Part shown: positions 18,613-26,794 of the stretch, in pieces
How the letters are laid out: each line of letters begins with the position of its first letter
Numbering within the stretch: the first letter of the stretch is position 1
Assembly: GCA_016742255.1 (NCBI GenBank)
Contig: JACVCB010000002.1
Coordinates: 82,501-146,500, forward strand
Direction of reading: 5' to 3'
Source: Leptospira sp.
GTDB taxonomy: Bacteria > Spirochaetota > Leptospiria > Leptospirales > Leptospiraceae
DNA length: 64,000 bases
The notes under the pieces: generated by a model
The model's input: only the letters and a program-made list of their open reading frames with translations
Told to the model about the DNA's origin: nothing
Database searches by the model: none
Made by a program: the position numbers and the translations under genes

Positions 18613-20202
18613 ATGAACCAAAAGAAATATCTATGTTTGTTAATTTGTCTTTCCTTTTCTTCACTATTAGCAGTTGACCAAGTGACTTGGAACCAAGCAG
18701 ACCAATTTTTAAAAAAACAAGATTACCTTTCTGCATTCAAACTATCGGAAAAGATTGTCCAATCGGATCTAAAAGATAGTTTTGGTTGGTGGCTTCGATT
18801 GGCTTCTTCTTCTCAATTGGCGAGTAAAAAAGGCAAATGGCCAGACGAATGTATTAAGAGTGCAAACCAACATGTTTTACTCGTTCCTGAAGAAGAACCA
18901 TCTACTTTGACAACTGCAATCTGGTGTCTCAATCATGATGAGCGTTATTCTGAAATGGTTTCCCTCATCCCGAAGGTCATTCCGAAAGCTAGGGAAAAAA
19001 TTGGAGATGGCAATTTTGGATTGTTGATAAATGTATTAACTATCGCCTATATGAAGTTAAATGAAAGGGTAAAGGCAAGGGAATTTTTATTTGAAGGTCT
19101 CTCCTCATTATCAGGAAAAGATGCGGCCATGAATACTGGTTATAATATCGGTGACCTGTTTATCGATTCTGAAATCACAATGGACGAAAGGGAAAAATGG
19201 CATGAACTATTTCAGAATAACCTGTTCAAAGATAAATTGTCCAATCCACTCATACCAGCAATCGCTTGGAATACTTCCTTACTCACTGATGAATATGTAA
19301 AAAAAGGGAAATACAATTACGCTTTTGATACCATATCAATGTTATACCCAGATATGGATGCCCAAGTAACCTCATATTGGAATTTTTTACGGGATCAACT
19401 TCTCATTAAATACAAGGCATTACAATTTCGAACAAAAAAATTGAAAGAAGAACCTCGTAGAAATTTAAAGATGATTTTTTTGGTAGTCCCTCGCACACGA
19501 TTCAAAGATCCATTACCAAATCAATTGAGTTCCTATGGAAATATGGATACAGATTTGTCGGAAAAAGATTTATCTGATTTATTATTGAGTTTTATTTACT
19601 TTCGAGATTCATTTGAAGATGTATCGAAGGGAATCCATTGGGATTATGAAGTGATACGAACCAATTCAGAAATCACTTCTACAAATTTTCGAGATGAATC
19701 CTTTCGTTTTGTGATGCAACCTTCGATTGAATCCATCCAACCAGCCCTTTCAAAGGACATACTGGATCAAATCAAATCAAGTGATGGAGTGGTTGTTGTT
19801 TGGTCAGGTGTGAAACAACCTAATCGAGTACTCATTACGAATGGGGGAGGCACAGAATGGAACTATGGAACTGATACTGATCCAGAAGTGAGACTGACCA
19901 TCCTTTCGGATTCCAATAAAAGTATCGCAAGTGGAAATCATGCCAACCATCCCATTTTTATTTACCATGAATTATTCCATGTTTTGGAATGGGCATACCA
20001 CAAATCCAATTTCCCTAAAAAAGACCACCCTTACCAAAGGAGAAAAGAGTGGCCTCGGGATTACCAAGGAAATACAGAGTGGGATTTTTATTCAGAAACG
20101 TTTAACAAACGTATGATGGCAGAAGACCAAATGGATCGATTGTATTGGATAGGAAGAAAAGAAGGGTTTTACGGAATCAAAGTCAAAGAAGAAAAAAAAT
20201 AA
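18613..20202 (+). CDS. Secreted HExxH protein, candidate metallopeptidase
   Basis: Start ATG with GAGGTG six bases upstream. A signal peptide (ending LLAVDQ) starts the 529-aa protein. The first half is helical with TPR-like repeats (NQADQFLKKQDYLSAFKLSEKIV). Near the C-terminus H452-E453-L-F-H456 in YHELFHVLEWAYH is a zinc-binding HExxH motif, and E495 in YSETFNK is a candidate third ligand, as in gluzincins. I do not know a named family with this arrangement. It follows the beta-lactamase-fold gene by 60 bases and may share its transcript. Confidence 0.75.
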   Translation: MNQKKYLCLLICLSFSSLLAVDQVTWNQADQFLKKQDYLSAFKLSEKIVQSDLKDSFGWWLRLASSSQLASKKGKWPDECIKSANQHVLLVPEEEPSTLTTAIWCLNHDERYSEMVSLIPKVIPKAREKIGDGNFGLLINVLTIAYMKLNERVKAREFLFEGLSSLSGKDAAMNTGYNIGDLFIDSEITMDEREKWHELFQNNLFKDKLSNPLIPAIAWNTSLLTDEYVKKGKYNYAFDTISMLYPDMDAQVTSYWNFLRDQLLIKYKALQFRTKKLKEEPRRNLKMIFLVVPRTRFKDPLPNQLSSYGNMDTDLSEKDLSDLLLSFIYFRDSFEDVSKGIHWDYEVIRTNSEITSTNFRDESFRFVMQPSIESIQPALSKDILDQIKSSDGVVVVWSGVKQPNRVLITNGGGTEWNYGTDTDPEVRLTILSDSNKSIASGNHANHPIFIYHELFHVLEWAYHKSNFPKKDHPYQRRKEWPRDYQGNTEWDFYSETFNKRMMAEDQMDRLYWIGRKEGFYGIKVKEEKK

Positions 20203-20225
20203 TACAGTCGTTTCTAGTATTATTT
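20197..20225. terminator. AT-rich hairpin at the end of the HExxH gene
   Basis: AAATAATAC (20197-20205) and GTATTATTT (20217-20225) form a nine-pair stem covering the stop codon at 20202. A-rich sequence on the left and T-rich sequence on the right fit a bidirectional terminator between two convergent genes. Confidence 0.45.
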
Positions 20226-20248
20226 GCTATTAAAATTGATTGATATGT

Positions 20249-20274
20249 AAAGTTAGATGGTTCCATCTAACTTT
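20249..20274. repeat. Perfect 12-bp inverted repeat over the 3' end of the next gene
   Basis: AAAGTTAGATGG (20249-20260) and CCATCTAACTTT (20263-20274) are exact complements separated by two bases. The palindrome overlaps the last codons and stop of the minus-strand lipoprotein gene ending at 20253. It could act as a terminator or mRNA-stabilising hairpin for that gene. Confidence 0.6.
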
Positions 20275-20822
20275 GCTTCTTTTAGGATGGAATGGATTTG
20301 GTGATTCAATAAATTTTGCATTTCTGGATTTTCGAGGAAAAAAGGCCAGAGTGGTAAAAATATCCATCCATTATATATTTTGAATTTTGATTCCCTTCTA
20401 TAATTATTAGCTTTTCCCGTTTCTTGGTTACGAATGCTTACTTCTGTCGTGATCGTTTCATAAGTGATACTCGGTAAGATTCCAAATGATAGTCCCGTAA
20501 TCCAAACACCAATGCCTTCTTCATGTTTTCTGGTTAGAAACACTAAAGCAAAAAATTCATCATCTTTATATCCAACTTTGACTGATTTGAAATAACCAGC
20601 TGTTTCAAATGCTTTTTGTAGTAGTTTTCCTTCATTGATGACAATTTTTGGATGGTCTATTGTAGATGGGTTGTAAATGGTAATGGATTTTTGGGATGGG
20701 TTTTGTTTTAAGGACAGGATGAATTTTGTGTCTACGTCTGATAAATTTTCAGCAAACGTCATGCAGTTGTTAATGCTTAATAAACAAAGTATGTAAAAAT
20801 AGAATCTGACTCTAGAACGCAT
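20253..20822 (-). CDS. Lipoprotein, unknown, 189 aa
   Basis: The start was placed at the ATG at 20822; a GTG frame extends to 20846. The signal peptide ends LSINNC, making Cys20 the likely lipidation site. The mature part ends in an odd hydrophobic block, NGWIFLPLWPFFLE, preceded by GVWITGLSFGILPS. Similar proteins with a C-terminal WIFLPLWP-type block are frequent among Leptospira envelope lipoproteins, as far as I recall. It is divergent from the lipoprotein gene at 20904. Confidence 0.7.
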   Translation of the reverse strand: MRSRVRFYFYILCLLSINNCMTFAENLSDVDTKFILSLKQNPSQKSITIYNPSTIDHPKIVINEGKLLQKAFETAGYFKSVKVGYKDDEFFALVFLTRKHEEGIGVWITGLSFGILPSITYETITTEVSIRNQETGKANNYRRESKFKIYNGWIFLPLWPFFLENPEMQNLLNHQIHSILKEAKLDGTI

Positions 20823-20903
20823 CGCCAAAGAATGTATTCTTCCCACCTAATGGCAAGTTATTTTTTCTTGACACCACTAATTTACAAAACATTGTATTCT
20901 ACT

Positions 20904-21686
20904 ATGGCATTTTACCGTATAACATCTGTCTTAATTCTATTTCTCGCGTATATGTTGATTTCTGCAGGGTGTAAAGCGACAACAGAACGACTATTTGATC
21001 CGAGTGATTCAAAATCAGAGTCAAAAAACACTCTAGTCGGTTTTTTATTATTAGATGAGACTGAACGAAATGATCTTGCGATTGCAGTTAGTTATGTTAG
21101 CTTACAACCGTTATCAGGGGAAAATGTAAAGATAGACGAGATTGTAGAACTGAATCCATCTCTAGACATCTACAGAGGTTCTTATATCAAAACTTCTTTT
21201 CATTATTTTGAAGAAGAAAAAGAATCTTATATTTCATTTTCCAATCATCCTAAAAAATCAATTTTTAATCCAAACAAGTTAGATGGTGACAAAGAATATT
21301 TAATTAGGGAATTGAATTGGACTCGGGCTTGCGGAGATAAATGTAGAATCAATATGAGTTCAATGCTAAACCCTTTCAAAAGTGCCAATACATTGAAAAT
21401 CAAAGGGAAACCAGGAGAGATTGTTTTTCTAGGAATTTTTACGATCAAAACAAATCAAATTTCTGGCACTTCGAGTTTTACCATTGAATTCAATCGAATC
21501 TCGGACAATTCGGAGTTCTACCAGAGACGGATTGATCCCGTTCAGGAAAAAATAATTTTTGATCCTCAGTTTGGCAAAAATCAAAAATCAGCAGAAATTC
21601 AGTTTTTGAGATCCATTTTGGAAATGCAAAAATCTGGGTTTTGGTATGAAAAGGCTAAAGAAAATTTAAAAATTCTGACAAGATAA
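20904..21686 (+). CDS. Lipoprotein, unknown, 260 aa
   Basis: Chosen start ATG at 20904 gives a signal peptide ending MLISAGC, so Cys is lipidated. The longer frame starts at 20832 and would overlap the divergent gene. The mature part is beta-strand rich and contains two Cys in ACGDKC. No family recognised. It ends three bases before the next gene, so both are in one operon. Confidence 0.7.
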   Translation: MAFYRITSVLILFLAYMLISAGCKATTERLFDPSDSKSESKNTLVGFLLLDETERNDLAIAVSYVSLQPLSGENVKIDEIVELNPSLDIYRGSYIKTSFHYFEEEKESYISFSNHPKKSIFNPNKLDGDKEYLIRELNWTRACGDKCRINMSSMLNPFKSANTLKIKGKPGEIVFLGIFTIKTNQISGTSSFTIEFNRISDNSEFYQRRIDPVQEKIIFDPQFGKNQKSAEIQFLRSILEMQKSGFWYEKAKENLKILTR

Positions 21687-21688
21687 GT

Positions 21689-22870
21689 TTGAAATCATTT
21701 TTTCCGAATACAATATGTCTAATTGAAACAGCTGTGTTTGGAGAAACTTCTTTGCCAACAATTCTCATATCCTTATCAATCGTCGTTTTATTTTCAATTT
21801 CATTTTTCCAATGTAAGGCGTTTGGAAAAGACCCAGAAGGTTCCCATAAGGAATTGATTCAAAAATCAACTCATTACGATCATTCACGCGAACAGTTCGT
21901 CAATCGACGACCAGATGTACTGGAGAAAATGAGGGAAGGTCAAAACTTCTTTTCTCTTTTCGTTAAGTTTATGTTTGGTGGTGACAAATACCAGAAACCT
22001 TCCGTAAAATTACCTGAAGAAAAACCAAACTTTCAGGAATTTTTAAAACCTGACGAAAGTATCAAATTTATTTGGTTTGGGCATTCTACATTCCTTGTGA
22101 ACATAGAAGGAACCATTTTACTTTTTGATCCAGTTTTTTCTGGGTCAGCAGCACCCTTTGCCATTATGGTCAAACGATTCCAGGATGCTGTTGTGAAATT
22201 AGAAGAATTGCCAAAAATCGATTATATCATTATCTCGCATGACCATTACGATCATTTGGATATGGAAACGATCGATTTTTTTAAATCCAAAGAAACTCGT
22301 TTTCTAACTCCACTCGGTGTTACATCCCACTTAAAAGAATGGGGGATACCTGAAGATCGGTTCACAGAACTTGATTGGTGGGAAAAGTTTTCCATAGGAA
22401 AAATTCAAATCGTTTGTACACCTGCCCAACATTTTTCTGGTAGGAGAGGGATGAATGGAAACCAAACCCTTTGGTCTTCTTGGACAGTGATTGGTGAAAA
22501 AGAACGATTTTATTTTAGTGGGGATTCTGGTTACGATATCCACTTCAAACAAATCGGAGATACATATGGTCCCTTTGATTTGACCTTTATTGAAAATGGA
22601 CAATACAATCCTATGTGGGAAGCGGTTCATGTTTTACCAGAACAAACTGCAAAAGCACATTTGGATTTAAAGGGAAAACGATTGGTGCCTGTCCATTGGG
22701 GAATGTTTAATTTATCCCTTCATAGTTGGTATGAACCTGCTGAAAACATTGAAAGAGAATCAAAAAAGTATAACATTGATTTGATGACTCCAAAATTTGG
22801 ACAGTTGGTAAAACTAAAAGAACCAAATCTTTTGGAACGGTGGTGGAAAAATTACATAGAAACCGATTGA
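21689..22870 (+). CDS. NAPE-PLD-like metallo-beta-lactamase-fold hydrolase, lipoprotein
   Basis: 393 aa with an N-terminal hydrophobic segment ending SFFQC, a likely lipobox. The hydrolase domain has GHSTFLV, DPVFS, SHDHYDHLD (metal site), SGDSGYD and VPVHWGMF. This set is typical of N-acylphosphatidylethanolamine phospholipase D-like and UlaG-like enzymes, so a membrane phospholipid is a reasonable substrate. The start is a TTG three bases after the previous stop; no ATG gives a sensible N-terminus. An excellent terminator follows. Confidence 0.83.
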   Translation: MKSFFPNTICLIETAVFGETSLPTILISLSIVVLFSISFFQCKAFGKDPEGSHKELIQKSTHYDHSREQFVNRRPDVLEKMREGQNFFSLFVKFMFGGDKYQKPSVKLPEEKPNFQEFLKPDESIKFIWFGHSTFLVNIEGTILLFDPVFSGSAAPFAIMVKRFQDAVVKLEELPKIDYIIISHDHYDHLDMETIDFFKSKETRFLTPLGVTSHLKEWGIPEDRFTELDWWEKFSIGKIQIVCTPAQHFSGRRGMNGNQTLWSSWTVIGEKERFYFSGDSGYDIHFKQIGDTYGPFDLTFIENGQYNPMWEAVHVLPEQTAKAHLDLKGKRLVPVHWGMFNLSLHSWYEPAENIERESKKYNIDLMTPKFGQLVKLKEPNLLERWWKNYIETD

Positions 22871-22880
22871 GTTTCTTTGT

Positions 22881-22916
22881 CCAACAATCCAAAGGAGAAT
22901 TGGATTGTTGGTTTTT
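22881..22916 (+). terminator. Rho-independent terminator
   Basis: CCAACAATCC (22881-22890) and GGATTGTTGG (22902-22911) form a perfect ten-pair stem followed by TTTTT. It lies 10 bases after the stop of the hydrolase gene. Confidence 0.88.
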
Positions 22917-22963
22917 GTCTTCAACTAATGGTAGTTAGTTGCAAATGAAACAGGAATCAATTT

Positions 22964-23377
22964 TTAATTTGTTTCAACATAGTGTTTGAAATTATTTAAG
23001 ATTGATTGCCATCCATCTTTTTGCATTTCCACTGGATTTTCATTCTCTGCATCAAAAACAACAACCACTTCTGTATTGGGAGATTTTTCCAAAAATTGAA
23101 CCTTCACCTTTCGTCCGTCAGGCATTGTGTATGACAATGATTGAAAATCTTTCACTTCATCGAATATGGCTTCAAAATCGAATCCAAAACTTCCATCTTT
23201 TGCTTCCATCCTTGCAAAATACTTTCCTCCCGATACTAAATCCACTTTTGCAGCTGGACAATGCCAAGAGGGATCTGCAAAATTCCAAGATGTAATGTGA
23301 GATGCGTTTGTATAATATTCCCAAACTTTTTTTCGATCGGAAGTGATGGACGTGCTTATTGTAATTTCTGTAGGCAT
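22964..23377 (-). CDS. AHSA1/SRPBCC (START-like) family protein
   Basis: The 137-aa protein has the AHSA1 pattern: an N-terminal strand with 'I...I...KVWEYYTNASHITSW', a PAAKVDLVSGGKYFARM segment, and the C-terminal helix QKDGWQSILNNFKHYVE. These proteins form a deep hydrophobic pocket and are often co-regulated with ArsR-type regulators, but none is near here. Function unknown. Confidence 0.85.
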   Translation of the reverse strand: MPTEITISTSITSDRKKVWEYYTNASHITSWNFADPSWHCPAAKVDLVSGGKYFARMEAKDGSFGFDFEAIFDEVKDFQSLSYTMPDGRKVKVQFLEKSPNTEVVVVFDAENENPVEMQKDGWQSILNNFKHYVETN

Positions 23378-23488
23378 AAGAGAAAATGGATTCAGTTTGT
23401 AACACCTGAGTCAATGAAATTTTCCCATCTTTTTTGAGACCAGTCGATAGAAAGATTTACCCCATTTTGATACAAGGTGGTTCAACAA

Positions 23489-24367
23489 ATGGGGAAAAAA
23501 ATCGATAACAATCGTTATGCAAAAATTCTAATGATGATTTCATTGGTTTTCGTTTTACTTAATTGTTCCGACAATTCGAGTTCAAATTTTGCTAATTGGG
23601 TGGAAGGAATCCTTCTTGTGGTCAAAGTGCCACAAGTTGATACATCGAATGAATCAAATGAGCCAACATTAGAGAATGAATTTGAGATCCACTCCATCAC
23701 ACCAGACGTACTTTTGGAAAATACTAACTTTGTGATCACTGGAAAAAATCTTCTCTCGTTATCTCCGAATGAATTGTGGGGAGAAGGTGGTGATAAGTAT
23801 GTTTCCTTTACAAACACTTCTGATGATGAAATTCAGGCCCAAGTGAAAGTATGTCCCAATTCCATGATCGAAGTTCTAATTGTCAGTCCATCGAAAGGAA
23901 AAGAAAAACGACTTTTGCCATGTCTCGGATCGTTTCATTATTCGTTCCGTTCTTACTTTTTGGAAACCAACCAAGAGATCGAAAATTTTGAACCAAGGGC
24001 TTTGAATCCTTCCTTACAAGGGTTAGTGAATTTAGGTGAGATTGTGTTTGGAATTGAACCTAAGCTTCCGAGTGGAATTTCTTTCGATTCCAAAACAGGA
24101 ATTGTAACGGGTGTCCCCACTAATTCTACCAATCAAATGTTTCAGTCATTTCAAGTGACAGCTTCTTTAAAAACGAATCCAGAACTCAAAATCCATTCTG
24201 AATTTAGACTCATTGTTCTAACCAATGAAGAAAAAAACAACAGAACCTGTCGTGAGATTTCTGCTACATCAACTTGTAATGGTCCATCACCTCATGTTTG
24301 TTCCAACAGTGGAAAATGTTTTATGAGTAAACTCGCGTGTATCTCAGACAGTGAATGTGGTCTTTAA
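23489..24367 (+). CDS. Ig-like-domain lipoprotein, 292 aa
   Basis: ATG at 23489 has AAGGTGG eight bases upstream; a GTG frame starts at 23477. The signal peptide ends VLLNC. An IPT-like strand set (HSITPDVLLENTNFVITGKNL) is followed by a He_PIG-like motif (LPSGISFDSKTGIVTGVP) typical of putative Ig repeats in envelope proteins. The last 45 residues are Cys-rich (seven Cys, such as CREISATSTC and CSNSGKC). Predicted to be surface or periplasmic; no role can be assigned. Confidence 0.8.
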   Translation: MGKKIDNNRYAKILMMISLVFVLLNCSDNSSSNFANWVEGILLVVKVPQVDTSNESNEPTLENEFEIHSITPDVLLENTNFVITGKNLLSLSPNELWGEGGDKYVSFTNTSDDEIQAQVKVCPNSMIEVLIVSPSKGKEKRLLPCLGSFHYSFRSYFLETNQEIENFEPRALNPSLQGLVNLGEIVFGIEPKLPSGISFDSKTGIVTGVPTNSTNQMFQSFQVTASLKTNPELKIHSEFRLIVLTNEEKNNRTCREISATSTCNGPSPHVCSNSGKCFMSKLACISDSECGL

Positions 24368-24434
24368 AAAAAGGAAAACCTCTATTTACAAATCAAAACC
24401 AATCCGAAATGATGTGAAAGTCAGGTGGTCACCA

Positions 24435-25061
24435 TTGAAATATTCACATCTATTTTTTTTTAGTTTTTTAACTCTTGTTTTCCCACTCCTTGCCATTGAT
24501 GAAAGTAAAGAACCAAATGTTCAATATACACTCCAAATCAATGGAAAGGACTATGATCTCATAGCAGATGTTCCTAAAAAAGTAAATGGAAATTTCCAAA
24601 ATTTAAATCTATTGCTGAAAGCAGGTAAATGGAAAGAGTTCTCCTATGGTGGAATTCAGTTTTCCTATTTAGCATCCTTTACTTGGGAAGCTGATATACA
24701 ATCCGATAGTGATAAAAGTTGGGTTTTGTCTGGTAATGATTTCAAAATCATGTATTTTGTTTTATCCGAGGCGATCACAATCGAAGATTATACTAACGCA
24801 TTTGCCGATCGTATGGGAAAAGAAAATACACAAATTTTTGATGTAGAAGATCGTTTTGGAAACCAAACTTACTCAGGAAAAAAATTATTTGTGAAAATAT
24901 CTGGTGTGGACCTTGTATACGAAATTTATTTGATCCCTACTAGGGAGGGAACAAGGATTTTAACATTGCAGGATGCACCTGAAAGTACAGACAAATCGAG
25001 TCTGGAAAAAATCCAAATGATGGAACAAATTCGGAAACAGTTTACGATTCTCAAACAATAA
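24435..25061 (+). CDS. Secreted hypothetical protein, 208 aa
   Basis: I set the start at a TTG (24435) because AGGTGG lies six bases upstream and it gives a clean signal peptide (KYSHLFFFSFLTLVFPLLAID). The longer frame starts inside the preceding gene. The mature protein contains beta-rich stretches (FSYLASFTWEADIQS, YFVLSEAITIEDYTNAFADRM) and resembles PsbP/DcrB-like or lipid-binding domains only loosely. Function unknown. Confidence 0.7.
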   Translation: MKYSHLFFFSFLTLVFPLLAIDESKEPNVQYTLQINGKDYDLIADVPKKVNGNFQNLNLLLKAGKWKEFSYGGIQFSYLASFTWEADIQSDSDKSWVLSGNDFKIMYFVLSEAITIEDYTNAFADRMGKENTQIFDVEDRFGNQTYSGKKLFVKISGVDLVYEIYLIPTREGTRILTLQDAPESTDKSSLEKIQMMEQIRKQFTILKQ

Positions 25062-25080
25062 AGGACCAACTTCGTATTTT

Positions 25081-25110
25081 TTTACCTATTCGTTTTGACA
25101 AGTAGGTAAA
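25081..25110 (+). promoter_or_regulatory. Hairpin covering the Shine-Dalgarno site of the next gene
   Basis: TTTACCTA (25081-25088) is complementary to TAGGTAAA (25103-25110), and the latter contains the only plausible ribosome-binding site (GTAGG) two to nine bases before the ATG at 25113. Folding would hide it. The stem could also be a terminator for the preceding gene. Confidence 0.4.
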
Positions 25111-25112
25111 GT

Positions 25113-25646
25113 ATGCGTAGGTTTTGTTTATTCCATTTCTGTTTATTTTTGTTTGTTTTCCAATGTTCCTCACAAGAAGACAAAGGACTCATTCCAGGAA
25201 CCAAATTCACTGGTGATCCGCTCGGTGATGTTTTGGTATTTCTTGCATTATCCAATCCACCATGCCAATTTTTGACGAGTGAAAATGCAGGAATAACATT
25301 CGTTTTACGAGAAGGGCAAACATCTATTTGTAGTGCACAACTTGTCAATGGTTCCCTTCAAGTAGAAAAATCGGGAAAATACCAAGTCCAATCATTTGCA
25401 GGTAAACAGACTTTATCTTCCTCCAGGTGTAATTCCCTTTCGTTTGATTTTCATGTCAAATTGAAGGAAGGAAACACAGAATTATTTTCTTCACAGAATC
25501 CCACTCCAAGTGAAATCAGTTTCGAAGTGGGAAAACAATACCAAATTTTGGCTTCTGGTCTTGTTGATCCTGATTTGTACCAGTGCCAAGGGCGACCCGT
25601 TTCCTCAGCGGTTACCGCTTACAGAATCCAATTCCAAAAACTTTAA
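25113..25646 (+). CDS. Lipoprotein, unknown, 177 aa
   Basis: Signal peptide with the lipobox FVFQC, Cys18 being the lipidated residue. Six Cys in the mature part (PPCQFL, SICSAQ, SSRCNS, YQCQGR) suggest disulfides. No family recognised. It is the first of several lipoprotein genes in a row, and its ribosome-binding site lies in a hairpin. Confidence 0.72.
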   Translation: MRRFCLFHFCLFLFVFQCSSQEDKGLIPGTKFTGDPLGDVLVFLALSNPPCQFLTSENAGITFVLREGQTSICSAQLVNGSLQVEKSGKYQVQSFAGKQTLSSSRCNSLSFDFHVKLKEGNTELFSSQNPTPSEISFEVGKQYQILASGLVDPDLYQCQGRPVSSAVTAYRIQFQKL

Positions 25647-25708
25647 TTTCATTAGTTTTCCTCACTTCAAAATCCATAACCAAAAAAGAAAGTCGAAGGA
25701 CTGATTTA

Positions 25709-25737
25709 GGTAGTATCCGCAAATGCGGATAACTACC
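25709..25737 (+). terminator. Strong hairpin, possible terminator or leader structure
   Basis: GGTAGTATCCGC (25709-25720) pairs with GCGGATAACTACC (25725-25737) with one bulged A and a four-base AAAT loop. ATCGCTTTTCTTCC follows, giving a broken U-rich tail. It stands between lipoprotein genes, 62 bases after one stop and 37 before the next start. Confidence 0.45.
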
Positions 25738-25773
25738 ATCGCTTTTCTTCCGTTAGGAGGTTATACTTTCCCT

Positions 25774-26214
25774 ATGAGGTGGCTCTTTTTGATTCTCCTA
25801 AGTTTCCTTACTTGTACCAGTTTTGACCGTATGGTTTTTTTAGGCATCGTTGATGATTCGGTAAGAGAAAAGAGAAACGACTACCTTCGCCGGCAAGTTG
25901 CCTTAGGTTACAATTCGGAATGTTTGGTCCTGCCAAGTGAATCGATTCCATTTTCTAGAATGGAACCTTGTCCTGTTGGGGATTTCAGAAGTGTTGATTA
26001 TGATCGATTGATCAAAGTAGAAGGTCGCCTCCATGTCTGGTATGTTCCAAGTTATGTATTAGAAGGACATTCCAATTTAGAGTTTTACAAAGACGTCACA
26101 CTTGGACGAGGTCCATTCCATAACCGGTCGTTAAAGGAAAATATCCTCCGACAATCTATGTCACAAAGTCAAAATCAAAATCGAAAGATACCTACCTTAC
26201 AATATTCGAAATGA
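25774..26214 (+). CDS. Lipoprotein with GYNSECLVL motif, paralog 1
   Basis: Start ATG at 25774 gives MRWLFLILLSFLTC, a lipobox at Cys14. The reading frame can be extended to 25723, but GGAGG lies at 25755-25760 and only the later start yields a signal peptide. The mature part has GYNSECLVL, then SRMEPCPVGDFRS about 20 residues on. The downstream gene shares these motifs, so the two are tandem duplicates. Gly/Asn/Gln-rich tail. Unknown family. Confidence 0.75.
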   Translation: MRWLFLILLSFLTCTSFDRMVFLGIVDDSVREKRNDYLRRQVALGYNSECLVLPSESIPFSRMEPCPVGDFRSVDYDRLIKVEGRLHVWYVPSYVLEGHSNLEFYKDVTLGRGPFHNRSLKENILRQSMSQSQNQNRKIPTLQYSK

Positions 26215-26230
26215 AAGGGGATTTGAACAA

Positions 26231-26713
26231 ATGACTCAATATTGGATTCTATTTTTCACTTTTGCCTTTTGTATTGTTTGTTCGGGTCGGCAAACGAACC
26301 AAGAGTATACAACGTTGGATGAACCTGCTAACCCCATCAAAGTAAGTTCAGTAGGGTTTGCAAAAAGATATGGTTACAATTCCGAATGTTTGGTTTTGAT
26401 GCAAGGGCCTGTGCCAAGCCGATTGGAACCATGTGTTGTAGGTGATATGCGGTCCGCATCCATGATGTATAAAGAAACGGAAGTGACCGTCACGGGTGAA
26501 ACTGCACAATTTGAATGGCAAATGACAGGGATGGTGTATTCACCTTTTGTGAACGAAACCTACTACCAAAATGCAATTTTATACCGAGGATCCTTGTTTC
26601 GAAAATCAGACTTTCGAAATGAAATGCGATCTCCATATCCGACCATTGTTCCTTATTTGACAAAGCCTTCCTACCAATACCCAAGGCATGGGTATTACAG
26701 GTATGGCAGATAA
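26231..26713 (+). CDS. Lipoprotein with GYNSECLVL motif, paralog 2
   Basis: 160 aa with signal peptide ending FCIVC. The core reads YGYNSECLVLMQGPVP, SRLEPCVVGDMRS, then beta-strands and an aromatic tail (YPRHGYYRYGR). Shared with the gene immediately upstream: NSECLVL, the paired Cys, R(L/M)EPC and VGD(F/M)RS. The two invariant Cys suggest a disulfide. The two genes are 16 bases apart on one strand. Function unknown. Confidence 0.75.
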   Translation: MTQYWILFFTFAFCIVCSGRQTNQEYTTLDEPANPIKVSSVGFAKRYGYNSECLVLMQGPVPSRLEPCVVGDMRSASMMYKETEVTVTGETAQFEWQMTGMVYSPFVNETYYQNAILYRGSLFRKSDFRNEMRSPYPTIVPYLTKPSYQYPRHGYYRYGR

Positions 26714-26794
26714 GGATTTGCGATTGACGTTACCTAAACATCCATCCAAACTTCTATTAGGAGATAGGCCTCAACTCGTTCTATCATTTCACGA

